Origin: JBBDQZ01 sp040905705
Lineage (GTDB): Bacteria; Bacteroidota; Rhodothermia; Balneolales; Natronogracilivirgulaceae
NCBI GenBank assembly: GCA_040905705.1
Contig: JBBDQZ010000024.1
Location: 62,001 to 126,000, forward strand
Length of the DNA: 64,000 bases
Direction: 5' to 3'
Part shown: piece by piece, positions 26,204 to 34,708 of the stretch
Layout: every line of letters begins with the position of its first letter
How positions within the stretch are numbered: position 1 is the stretch's first letter
Notes under the pieces: model-generated
Databases searched by the model: none
Told to the model about the DNA's origin: nothing
The model's input: only the letters and a program-made list of their open reading frames with translations
Made by a program: the position numbers and the translations under genes

Positions 26204-27229
26204 TTAAGTATGTTGATCGACTTTAGAAGCGGATCTATTGACGGCCAGAATGATCGGTGTGAAAATCAAAATAATAATCATCATCACCAAATGTGTGACA
26301 ATAGTGTAGCTTATTCCAACCGCTTCCGGTACCGCAAAGAACAATACCAATGCTCTGCTTACAAACAAATGATACGTTCCGATACCACCCGGGGAAGGGA
26401 GTGACATTCCGAGAGCGGAAACCATTGTAATGATCAGAGCCTCCCTCATTCCGAGCCCGTAATCGACATGCATGTCAAATGCGGTAAATGGGATGTAGGT
26501 CATCAACACATAACAAAACCAGATTCCTGCCGTCAATAACAGGAATAACGGCCAGTTTTTCACAGCCCGGATACTCAAAAGTCCCTGGATAAAATTATTA
26601 AATATATCATTGGTCAAATTCATCAATCTGTAGATTGACGGAATCCATCTACCCAACATCAGCATGAGTTGATACAGTAAATAAAGTACCAGCAGAATGA
26701 TACTCAGTACTAAACCCATGAAAAGCATTCCATCAAGACTCAGCAGTGTCTGCATCCATTTAACCGGGTTCACTCCTAATAGTGATACAATGATCCTGAA
26801 GTCCGTGATCAGGTAAATAAAGATAAATATCACTATTGCCAGCATTACAAAAAGATCCAGTGCACGCTCCAGCAGCACGGTACCCATCAGTTTAGACCTA
26901 CTTATCTGTTCTTTATTTCCCACATAAACCGAACGGGTAACTTCTCCGAGACGAGGAACAGCATAGTTTACCAGATATCCAAGCATGACTCCGCTAAACA
27001 GGGTTACCCTACTTGTATTTGTCCCGTTCTGTTCCATAAGTTGCTTCCATCGTTCTGCCCTCAAATAGTGACTAAACAGTGATACCGCTATAAAAGGTAC
27101 AAGCCAGTGATAGGTAAGCCTGTTCATAGTCAAACGAATATCGACATACGATATATCCTTAAGTGCAAGCCACAAAAAGAGAACGGCAATGGTAATACTG
27201 ATCAGGACACGTAAATACTTTTTTACCAT
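26204..27229 (-). CDS. lysylphosphatidylglycerol synthase-like membrane protein (UPF0104)
   Basis: A 341-residue integral membrane protein with about eight hydrophobic helices, of the flippase-domain family found at the N-terminus of MprF and in AglD. Family signatures: SHYLRAERWKQLM (about 56-68), LGYLVNYAVPRLGEVTRSVYV (about 86-106), and the C-terminal SLPSPGGIGTYHLFVSRALVLF. The catalytic aminoacyltransferase domain of MprF is not present, so the protein is a stand-alone membrane unit, probably moving or binding a lipid; the substrate is unknown. It follows lolA by 6 nt on the same strand, so they share a transcript with ftsK. Confidence 0.85.
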   Translation of the reverse strand: MVKKYLRVLISITIAVLFLWLALKDISYVDIRLTMNRLTYHWLVPFIAVSLFSHYLRAERWKQLMEQNGTNTSRVTLFSGVMLGYLVNYAVPRLGEVTRSVYVGNKEQISRSKLMGTVLLERALDLFVMLAIVIFIFIYLITDFRIIVSLLGVNPVKWMQTLLSLDGMLFMGLVLSIILLVLYLLYQLMLMLGRWIPSIYRLMNLTNDIFNNFIQGLLSIRAVKNWPLFLLLTAGIWFCYVLMTYIPFTAFDMHVDYGLGMREALIITMVSALGMSLPSPGGIGTYHLFVSRALVLFFAVPEAVGISYTIVTHLVMMIIILIFTPIILAVNRSASKVDQHT

Positions 27230-27235
27230 GCCGTT

Positions 27236-27919
27236 TTATTTTCGTAAATCGATGATATCCGCATCCTCCGGGTAATCCAGAAGAAAATGAGCTTTCGAAT
27301 GCTCCTGATAAACAGCATTCTGAAATATGGTTTTAAATTCGTTATCCATCTGGTCAACAGCATTGATTTGCAACGGTACAAGGGCACGGTCCAGCAAAAT
27401 TCTCACTTCCAGAAAAATCTCAAACGGATCATCGGGATTCAGTATGATTTCCACCGAATTTTCTGTACGGTTAATACCGGTTACTGTATAAATCTCATCA
27501 CTTTCTGAAAAAAAACGAGAAGGTGCAAAATCATCTTCCTCCGGCACATACCGGCTTATGACCAGTTTGTTTTGTCGTGCATTGTAGACCCTTGATATTG
27601 CCCCGTCCACAAGTACAACCTGTTGATCAGCACTGATTTTATAACTGTTTTTCGAAATCCAGATCGTACCTTCGGTGACTTCTGTTTGACCGGTGTATGA
27701 ATCTGTGAATTCGTGAATCATTGCTGCGTGGAGAACTTTGCCATCACTAAATTGCTGTCGGACTTGTTCCAGTTCTGTCGGTATATCAGAGGGCTCCTCT
27801 GTAACATCTGTAAAGGTCCCGGAGGAATCGTATAAAACGTATCCACTCAAAAGTAACACCGAAAAAATTACGGTCGCAAAGTTATTAAAGACCTGCCTTG
27901 TTAATTTTGAATTACTCAT
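27236..27919 (-). CDS. lolA: outer-membrane lipoprotein carrier protein LolA
   Basis: Periplasmic chaperone that ferries lipoproteins from the LolCDE complex to the outer membrane. Its 227 residues carry an N-terminal signal/anchor (about 14-29), a long acidic lead-in, then the LolA half-barrel: EGTIWISKNSYKIS, VVLVDGAISRVYNARQNKLV, and DRALVPLQINAVDQMDNEFKTIFQN. It overlaps the end of ftsK by 8 bp. Sequence identity across LolA proteins is low, but the pattern (ftsK-lolA order, strand layout) is common in Bacteroidota-like genomes and supports the call. Confidence 0.85.
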   Translation of the reverse strand: MSNSKLTRQVFNNFATVIFSVLLLSGYVLYDSSGTFTDVTEEPSDIPTELEQVRQQFSDGKVLHAAMIHEFTDSYTGQTEVTEGTIWISKNSYKISADQQVVLVDGAISRVYNARQNKLVISRYVPEEDDFAPSRFFSESDEIYTVTGINRTENSVEIILNPDDPFEIFLEVRILLDRALVPLQINAVDQMDNEFKTIFQNAVYQEHSKAHFLLDYPEDADIIDLRK

Positions 27920-30431
27920 CGAGCTCCCTTAATAGTTCTTCAAGTTCTTCATTATTCTCAACTAATACCTCCCGCGCCGTACTTCCCTGATAAGGTCCAA
28001 CAATTCCTGCTGAAAAGAGTTGATCTATTAGCCGTCCTGCCCGGTTATATCCCAATTTCAATTTGCGTTGCAACAGCGAAACAGAGCCCTGTTGATGCAA
28101 TACCAGTAATCGTGCTGCTTCTTCAAACAGATCATCGCGTTCACTTTTGTCTAGCGGCCCGTCCTGGCCATTTTCGTCTTCAATTTCCGGCAAATAATAG
28201 GGATGTGGATATCCCATCTGATTTCCTATATACCCATTCATGCGCTCAACTTCTTCCGTGGACACAAAGGCATTTTGAAGTCGAATCATACTTGCACCAC
28301 CTCCATTGTAAAGCATATCACCACGCCCCACAAGCTGATCGGCACCCATAGTATCCAGAATTGTGCGTGAGTCGATCTTTGACGCTACCTGATAAGCTAT
28401 TCTTGCCGGGAAATTTGCTTTTATCGTTCCGGTAATCACATTTACCGATGGGCGTTGAGTTGCAACTACAAGATGAATTCCGACCGCGCGGGCCAATTGT
28501 GCAAGTCGAGCGATTGGCTCCTCGATCTGCTTACCGGCAGTCAGCATCAAATCTGCCAATTCATCAATGATTACTACTATATACGGGAGATATCTATGGC
28601 CCAGCTCTTCTTCCATAACTCCGGTTTTGAATTTCGTATTATAAGCTGATATATCACGGACTACCGCCATTTTCAACAACTCATAACGGCTGTCCATCTC
28701 TTTGCAAACACTGTTCAATACCCGTAAAACCTCCGCTGTATCAGTGACTATCGGTTCGGTGGCATTTGGAAGTGTCGCCAGAAAGTGGTTCTGTATATTA
28801 CGATAGAGTGATAATTCAATTTTCTTAGGATCAATCATTACAAATTTCAGATCATCGGGATGACATTTGTACAACAAACACGTGATAATAGTATTGATCC
28901 CCACAGTTTTTCCCGATCCGGTAGCACCTGCAATCAGCAAGTGAGGTAACCGCGTCAAGTCGATCATAAACACTTCATTTTCGATGGTTCTTCCAAATGC
29001 CACCGGAAGCTTCATCCCTGTTTCCGCAAATTTACGGGTATTAATCAGTGACCGGATATAAACGATTTCTCTGTTCCGATTCGGCACTTCAATGCCTACA
29101 GCTGATTTTCCCGGAATCGGTGCGATGATGCGTAATCCCCTGGTTGCCATGGCCATTTTAAGATCATTGGCATAGCTCTCGATCTTGCTGATCTTAACAT
29201 CGGGAGCCGGCTGCAATTCATACAGTGTTACCGTTGGACCCACAACAGCTTCAATCGCTGTAATATCGATTCCGTGGCGATTCAATTTATCCAGAATAAT
29301 CATTTTATTTCGATTGATCTCCTCGTAATCAACTTCACCGCCATCTTCAGGTGCTTTGTCCAACAAATCAATCGTTGGAAACTTGTATTTGATTTGAGGT
29401 TTTTCAACCTGATTCTTCCGTTCAATATCCAGTTTTCGCTTTCCGGCTTCTTCGTCAGGTGTTCCCTTGTATATGGTAATGTCGAGGTCGGAATCTCTTT
29501 CAGTATCTTTATCGGAATCCTCCTTTTTATTTAGCAGATCAGCGCGTGGAGGCCCGTTTCCCTGAACTTCGTCCTTTTCCTTCTGCAAACGCTCTTCCTC
29601 TTTTTGCCGGGATGCAATAACCATTTTTTCCCATCTTTTCTGGCGATCGTTATCCCCTCGCGTTCCCTGGCTTTGTATTTCCACACTCGTCTCCATATCC
29701 TCAGCAATTGACTGTCCGGATATTTCGTTTTTCCCCTTCACACGGTCTGCTTTGAAATCGTTCGATGAAAAATCATCTGCAGCGCTTTCTGACTCCGGTG
29801 TTTTGTGATTACGGCCCTTCCAAAACCGACTTATCCACCCCATCACGGCATGAATATGTTCCTCAGAGGTTTGAATAGTTTTCCTGATTAATAACATCAG
29901 GACAATAATACTCAAGCTGCTTAAAATTATGGCCGGGCCATACTGTCCGGTTAACGCTCGTAACACATATGCAATCGCTATGCCTGCCGAACCGGACCAG
30001 ATAGGTGAAACCGCATCAAACTCGTTGTGAATCCAACCCAGAATGGAAGCCACCAGGATCATTACAAATACTGAATACAAAGACTTGATGTGAACGTGAT
30101 ATAGCGATTTGTGTAGAAAAATATTCCATCCATAAACAAGGATAATCAAAATCATAACAAGGGAGATATATCCGAATAGCATATGGACAAAAAAGTGCGA
30201 GATCAGTGCACCCGTTGGCCCCAATCCGTTTTGAATACGTAATGCCGGACCTTGACCAATGTCGAGAATAGTTCGAAAATCCAGACTCTGTATAATCGCG
30301 AAATCTTCACTTCGATATGTGACAATGCTGATGGCAAACGTGATACCGATGGCCATAATCACAATGCCGAGTATTTCCAGCTTGCGCTCTAAAGTAAAAA
30401 ACGGGGTGTTATTTTTTTGATTTTTATTCAT
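27912..30431 (-). CDS. ftsK: DNA translocase FtsK/SpoIIIE
   Basis: ATP-driven DNA pump at the division septum. Four hydrophobic helices lie in the first 200 residues, followed by a charged Lys/Glu linker (about 205-350). Then come the alpha/beta motor with Walker A GATGSGKTVGINTIITCLLYK (around residue 500), Walker B IVVIIDELADLML, and ATQRPSVNVITGTIKANFPARIAYQV. The C-terminal gamma winged-helix domain that reads orienting sequences is present (LLVLHQQGSVSLLQRKLKLG). Its 839 residues are typical of Bacteroidota FtsK. It precedes lolA with an 8-bp overlap. Confidence 0.97.
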   Translation of the reverse strand: MNKNQKNNTPFFTLERKLEILGIVIMAIGITFAISIVTYRSEDFAIIQSLDFRTILDIGQGPALRIQNGLGPTGALISHFFVHMLFGYISLVMILIILVYGWNIFLHKSLYHVHIKSLYSVFVMILVASILGWIHNEFDAVSPIWSGSAGIAIAYVLRALTGQYGPAIILSSLSIIVLMLLIRKTIQTSEEHIHAVMGWISRFWKGRNHKTPESESAADDFSSNDFKADRVKGKNEISGQSIAEDMETSVEIQSQGTRGDNDRQKRWEKMVIASRQKEEERLQKEKDEVQGNGPPRADLLNKKEDSDKDTERDSDLDITIYKGTPDEEAGKRKLDIERKNQVEKPQIKYKFPTIDLLDKAPEDGGEVDYEEINRNKMIILDKLNRHGIDITAIEAVVGPTVTLYELQPAPDVKISKIESYANDLKMAMATRGLRIIAPIPGKSAVGIEVPNRNREIVYIRSLINTRKFAETGMKLPVAFGRTIENEVFMIDLTRLPHLLIAGATGSGKTVGINTIITCLLYKCHPDDLKFVMIDPKKIELSLYRNIQNHFLATLPNATEPIVTDTAEVLRVLNSVCKEMDSRYELLKMAVVRDISAYNTKFKTGVMEEELGHRYLPYIVVIIDELADLMLTAGKQIEEPIARLAQLARAVGIHLVVATQRPSVNVITGTIKANFPARIAYQVASKIDSRTILDTMGADQLVGRGDMLYNGGGASMIRLQNAFVSTEEVERMNGYIGNQMGYPHPYYLPEIEDENGQDGPLDKSERDDLFEEAARLLVLHQQGSVSLLQRKLKLGYNRAGRLIDQLFSAGIVGPYQGSTAREVLVENNEELEELLRELDE

Positions 30432-30477
30432 GAGTTGATAAATGAAGCTTTATAATTAATAAAAAAAGTCGACATCA

Positions 30478-31581
30478 TCATTTATCTTTTTTATAAAAGG
30501 GTAATCTTACAATTCTGGCAGCGTACTCACTATTTCTGATCACCACTAAGACGGTGTCGCCCAGCCGTGCATTTTCACATAACAAATATGCCATGGCAAT
30601 TCCCCGATCCAAAACAATAGACAATCCACCACTGGTTACCTCACCAATCAGGTTTCCGTTGTTATCCTTTACGGGATACCCTTTTCTTGGTATGCGTTTA
30701 CCTTCCGACATGACCAGTCCAAAAAGTTTATACCTGATTCCATTTTTCTTCAATTCCAGCAACGATTCTTTACCAATAAAATCACCTTTATCCCACTTGA
30801 CCAGCCACTCGACACCTGCTTCTAACGGTGTAACATCTTCAGACAGGTCATTTCCATAAAGCAAAAGACCTGCTTCCAGCCGAAGCGTATCCCTTGCAGC
30901 AATACCACAGGGCTTGAGGTCAAATTTATCCCCGATCAACATGATAGTTTCCCAAAGATCAGTCACATTCACATGCCGAATATTACAATAGAGCTCGTAT
31001 CCGTTTTCACCCGTATATCCGGTTGCCGATACAAGGATATTGTCATAACCGGCAATGGTCATGGATCTGAATTCAAAGGGAGGTATCTCGACAACCGCTT
31101 CATCCGATACTTCATTTAATATTTTTACAGCTTTCGGCCCTTGTAGAGCTATCAAGACTGTTTCGTCCGATATATCACTCACTTCTGCACGTCCGTTATT
31201 CACCTTCATGATCCATGCCAGATCTTTTTTAATATTGGAAGCATTTACCACCAACATGTATTCCTTGCCGGAGAGACAATAAACCAGCAAATCGTCAACA
31301 ATTCCGCCATCCTCTTTACACATCATAGAGTACTGAACTTTTCCAGGTTTGAGTACTGAAGCATCATTGACAGTAAGTTGTTGCACTACTTCCAGAGCTG
31401 TATTTCCACTGATCAAAATTTCACCCATATGTGAAACATCAAACAAACCGGCACTTTTTCGCACCGCAATATGTTCGTCCTTAATACTTGTATATTGCTG
31501 TGGCATTTCAAATCCCGAAAAATCTACCAACCGGGCTCTGAACACACGATGAATTTCATATAATGGAGTTTTTTTGATCAT
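30478..31581 (-). CDS. gcvT: aminomethyltransferase (glycine cleavage T protein)
   Basis: Tetrahydrofolate-dependent step of the glycine cleavage system: it takes the aminomethyl group from lipoylated H protein and makes methylene-THF and ammonia. 367 residues, normal for GcvT. Motifs: VDFSGFEMPQQYTSIKDEHIAVRKSAGLFDVSHMGEI in the N-terminus, GGIVDDLLVYCL, SATGYTGENGYELYC and the catalytic-region GIAARDTLRLEAGLLLYGNDL (about 238-258). No other gcv gene lies in the window. 46 nt separate it from ftsK downstream on the same strand. Confidence 0.96.
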   Translation of the reverse strand: MIKKTPLYEIHRVFRARLVDFSGFEMPQQYTSIKDEHIAVRKSAGLFDVSHMGEILISGNTALEVVQQLTVNDASVLKPGKVQYSMMCKEDGGIVDDLLVYCLSGKEYMLVVNASNIKKDLAWIMKVNNGRAEVSDISDETVLIALQGPKAVKILNEVSDEAVVEIPPFEFRSMTIAGYDNILVSATGYTGENGYELYCNIRHVNVTDLWETIMLIGDKFDLKPCGIAARDTLRLEAGLLLYGNDLSEDVTPLEAGVEWLVKWDKGDFIGKESLLELKKNGIRYKLFGLVMSEGKRIPRKGYPVKDNNGNLIGEVTSGGLSIVLDRGIAMAYLLCENARLGDTVLVVIRNSEYAARIVRLPFYKKDK

Positions 31582-31973
31582 ATCGCTGAATTTTTATTCA
31601 CTAAAACAAGATAAGAAAACTCAAGCGGCATTTGTGTATATCATTTCCTGGAATCTGTTGCGCTTAACTTATTTTTTCAGGAATAGTTTTGAATATTTTC
31701 TTGTTCAGGGCAAGAGGTAACCGATTAAATCGTTACAGAAAACATCGCATACCGGCAATCTCTGACACACAGACGCACGATTAAGCACATCGTTGCACCG
31801 TATAATTCGATAAATAATTATTTTTTAAACAGATGCTCAATGAAACGCGTTACCGAAACATCTTTGTTTAGATTTCAGCAAATTTGAGCAGGATGGTAAA
31901 TCATGAGTGTACTATAAGACAAATAAACAAAAAACTGTTTCCTGAAATAAATAAGTAATAACCGGATATATTT
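31582..31973. other. intergenic region between gcvT and mrp with a conserved hairpin element
   Basis: 392 bases between two divergent genes. I see no convincing open reading frame and no tRNA. It holds promoters for both genes, presumably, and the repeat-like element described at 31767-31799, which recurs upstream of metH. The remainder is AT-rich with T-runs (31670-31676, 31822-31826). Confidence 0.7.
31767..31799 (+). promoter_or_regulatory. conserved upstream element, copy 1 (before mrp)
   Basis: 33 nt identical at 27 positions to 59309-59341. It can fold into a hairpin: GCACGAT (31775-31781), a 7-nt loop, ATCG, a bulged T (31793) and TGC (to 31796). The metH copy keeps the same bulged stem, with one C-G pair changed to T-G. 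It lies about 180 nt before the mrp start. Function unknown: a leader-RNA structure or an operator are both possible. Confidence 0.5.
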
Positions 31974-33071
31974 ATGGCTATAACCAAAGAAAGTGTCCTC
32001 GATGCTCTTAGAAATGTCATCGATCCTGATCTGGGGAAAGACCTTGTATCGTTGAATATGATCGAGGACATTCAAATCAAAGAAAAAAATGTATCCTTCA
32101 CTGTCAATCTGACCACCCCAGCATGTCCATTGAAAGCTGAAATCGAACGTGCATGTATTAATGCCGTCAAACACCTTGTAGATGAAGAGGCGGTAGTTAA
32201 ACCGAATATGAGTTCCAAAGTTACCGGGAGCCGTACAGAAGGGCAGGGTGATCAGAATCTTCTGAAAGATGTGAAAAATATCATTGCCGTTGCATCCGGA
32301 AAAGGCGGCGTTGGCAAATCAACCGTTTCGGTAAATCTGGCCGTCTCACTGGCAAAAAAGGGAGCGAAAGTCGGTCTGGTGGATACCGATATTTACGGAC
32401 CAAGCATCCCTACCATGTTTGACATTCATGAACGGCCGAATATCAACACACAACGTAAACTCGTCCCTCTTGAAAAATTTGATGTAAAACTTCTTTCCAT
32501 GGGGTTTTTGGTAAAACAGGATGAAGCGGTGGTTTGGCGTGGTCCCATGGTTTCAAGCGCTGTTAAACAGTTTTTAAGTGAAACGGAATGGGGAGAACTT
32601 GACTACCTTATTTTGGACCTGCCACCCGGAACAGGGGATATACAGCTGACAATTGTACAGTCCATTCCGTTAACTGCCGCTATTATCGTCTCCACACCTC
32701 AGACTGTTGCGCTTGATGATGCAAGGAAGGGGGTAGCTATGTTTGGGAAGGTGAATGTACCGGTACTTGGAATCATTGAAAATATGGCCTTTTTCACCCC
32801 TCCGGATATGCCCGATCGAAAATATTATATTTTTGGCAAGAATGGTGCCAAAGACCTGTCGGAAAAATTGGGAGTGCCTTTTCTCGGCGAAGTCCCTTTA
32901 GAACAGGAGTTACGTGAAGGAGGAGATTCCGGGAAGCCGATTGTAGTAGTAAACCCCGATGCCCTTTCATCGTTGGCCTTTTCTGAACTGGCCGATCGAA
33001 CAGCTCAACAGATCTCCATTCGAAATGCCACCCGTGAACCCACTGAGAAGGTGGAAATTCAATATCGTTAA
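31974..33071 (+). CDS. mrp: Mrp/NBP35-family iron-sulfur carrier ATPase
   Basis: P-loop ATPase (ApbC/Mrp) that holds and delivers Fe-S clusters. Residues about 1-85 form a MIP18/DUF59-type domain (DALRNVIDPDLGKDLVSLNMI; TPACPLKAEIERAC). The ATPase has a deviant Walker A ASGKGGVGKSTVSVNLA (about 107-123), VDTDIYGPSIPTMF and LDLPPGTGDIQLT. The CxxC cluster-binding motif usually seen after the conserved ENM is missing: here the segment reads ENMAFFTPPDMPDRKYYIFG. That loss is common in Bacteroidota Mrp proteins but leaves cluster binding unexplained. The 3' end converges with rplS with a 29-nt gap. Confidence 0.95.
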   Translation: MAITKESVLDALRNVIDPDLGKDLVSLNMIEDIQIKEKNVSFTVNLTTPACPLKAEIERACINAVKHLVDEEAVVKPNMSSKVTGSRTEGQGDQNLLKDVKNIIAVASGKGGVGKSTVSVNLAVSLAKKGAKVGLVDTDIYGPSIPTMFDIHERPNINTQRKLVPLEKFDVKLLSMGFLVKQDEAVVWRGPMVSSAVKQFLSETEWGELDYLILDLPPGTGDIQLTIVQSIPLTAAIIVSTPQTVALDDARKGVAMFGKVNVPVLGIIENMAFFTPPDMPDRKYYIFGKNGAKDLSEKLGVPFLGEVPLEQELREGGDSGKPIVVVNPDALSSLAFSELADRTAQQISIRNATREPTEKVEIQYR

Positions 33072-33100
33072 GCCATTTAGCTTCCCTCGAACAGTATGTA

Positions 33101-33439
33101 TTATTTCTCTCGAAGACGTGCCGCTTTTCCGCGAAGTTTCCTCAAATAGAAAATTTTGGATCGGCGTACTTTTCCTTTTTTCTTTACTTCTATTTTTGCA
33201 ATATGAGGAGAAAAGAGTGGGAATATGCGCTCAACACCAACGTTGCTGGAAATTTTCCGGACTATGAAGGTCTGATTCGCACCACTACCCCGTCGAGAAA
33301 GAACCACTCCTTCATATTGCTGAATCCGAACTTTATCTCCCTCACGTACACGGTAATGCACATTTACTGTATCACCAGCCTGAAATTCAGGAATTTCGTC
33401 TTTAGCCTGTGTTTGTTCAACAAGTGTAAGTTTTTCCAT
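33101..33439 (-). CDS. rplS: 50S ribosomal protein L19
   Basis: Structural protein of the large subunit at the 30S interface. 112 residues, a normal length. Motifs: [52 protein letters not shown], and the C-terminal [23 protein letters not shown]. Last gene of the ffh-rpsP-rimM-trmD-rplS operon, 19 nt after trmD. Confidence 0.98.
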   Translation of the reverse strand: MEKLTLVEQTQAKDEIPEFQAGDTVNVHYRVREGDKVRIQQYEGVVLSRRGSGANQTFIVRKISSNVGVERIFPLFSPHIAKIEVKKKGKVRRSKIFYLRKLRGKAARLREK

Positions 33440-33458
33440 TTTCTTAGTATCCGTTTTA

Positions 33459-34148
33459 CTATTTGTTAATATAAGTCCTGTATAGATCCGGCCGCTTTTG
33501 TTTCGTCAACTCAAGCGCTTGTTTTTCCCGCCATGATCGTATTTGTTTATGATTTCCTGATTTCAACACTTCTGGTATCTCAAGTCCGCGAAAATTTGAT
33601 GGTCGAGTGTACACCGGTGCGGAAAGCAGACCATCCTGAAAGGAATCATCCAACGCACTAGCTACATCCCCCAGTACCCCAGGCAGCAATCGCACAATAC
33701 TGTCAACAAGTATCATTGCTGGAAGTTCACCGCCGGAAAGTACATAATCACCAATACTTAACTCCATGGTCACCAATTCATCACGAATACGTTGGTCAAT
33801 TCCTTTATAATGCCCGCAAAGAATGATTGTATTTTTAAAAAGCGACAATTGATTGACCATTTTCTGATTGAGCCGTTCGGCATCTGGTGTCGGGAAAATT
33901 ACCGCATCGTATTTCCGTCTTTTATTAAGTCGTTCAATGCAATCGAAGACCGGTTGAGGACTCATTACCATGCCGGCCCCTCCACCAAAGGGATAATCAT
34001 CTACATTATGATGCTTGTCAGTAGAATATGTCCGAAGATCGTGAATCTTGATCTCGACCAACTTTTTTTCACGTGCCCTTCCGACAATACTGTGATCTAG
34101 CGGACCGGATAGTAGTTCGGGAACTGCGGAAAGAATATCAATTCTCAT
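33459..34148 (-). CDS. trmD: tRNA (guanine37-N1)-methyltransferase
   Basis: SPOUT-class methyltransferase that makes m1G37 next to the anticodon and prevents frameshifting. 229 residues. Family marks: [24 protein letters not shown] at the start, the knot-region sequences [34 protein letters not shown] and [16 protein letters not shown], and [16 protein letters not shown] near the end. It overlaps no gene but sits 3 nt after rimM and 19 nt before rplS, in the classic operon order. Confidence 0.98.
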   Translation of the reverse strand: MRIDILSAVPELLSGPLDHSIVGRAREKKLVEIKIHDLRTYSTDKHHNVDDYPFGGGAGMVMSPQPVFDCIERLNKRRKYDAVIFPTPDAERLNQKMVNQLSLFKNTIILCGHYKGIDQRIRDELVTMELSIGDYVLSGGELPAMILVDSIVRLLPGVLGDVASALDDSFQDGLLSAPVYTRPSNFRGLEIPEVLKSGNHKQIRSWREKQALELTKQKRPDLYRTYINK

Positions 34149-34151
34149 GTT

Positions 34152-34676
34152 TTACTCCAGAGATTCAAGATCGGAAGTATTTTTTACTGTGATTTGCCGG
34201 CTTTTCTTACTGATGTTTGTAACAAATTCATCTATACATGGAATCAATATCTTTTTTTTACCTGCTACAACAACCAAAACAGAATAAGCCGGGGTTTCCA
34301 GGGTATCCGTAATCATTCCGAGTATCGAATTATCACTTCTTTTCACCTGAAAACCAACCACCGACGTCAATTCTTTGGTTAGTTCTGCTTCCTTGTCGGT
34401 CATTATTTCATGATTTCGAAGTGCCTCTGCTTCCATTCGGGAATCTATTCCTTCCAGTTTGACAAAGAACAATTTCCGATCCCGGCTTTGGTGGAACCTT
34501 ATTTCTTCAATACGATAGGGAATCCACTGTTTTTCCGGATATCGAATATAGATTACATTCATGGATTCCAGATCAAATTCGGGAATCGCAATATCTGCTA
34601 AAAATCCTCCTTTTATTCCATGAGCTTTGACAACAGCGCCAAGGCGATAAAGACCCGGGTATGTCGCTTGTGCCAT
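34152..34676 (-). CDS. rimM: ribosome maturation factor RimM
   Basis: Assembly factor that binds S19 and helps mature the 30S head. 174 residues. The N-terminal beta-barrel (YRLGAVVKAHGIKGGFLADI, the family's 'G.i...hGikGe' signature) is followed by a PRC-barrel-like half (LTSVVGFQVKRSDNSILGMI; ILIPCIDEFV). It lies between rpsP and trmD, as in most bacteria. Confidence 0.96.
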   Translation of the reverse strand: MAQATYPGLYRLGAVVKAHGIKGGFLADIAIPEFDLESMNVIYIRYPEKQWIPYRIEEIRFHQSRDRKLFFVKLEGIDSRMEAEALRNHEIMTDKEAELTKELTSVVGFQVKRSDNSILGMITDTLETPAYSVLVVVAGKKKILIPCIDEFVTNISKKSRQITVKNTSDLESLE

Positions 34677-34708
34677 ATCATATAACCTCAGGAAATCCGA
34701 AAGGTGAT

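Noticed and set aside
34067..34075. TTTCACGTG resembling half of a parS
   Set aside because: The other half is CCCTT, so it is not palindromic and lies inside trmD.
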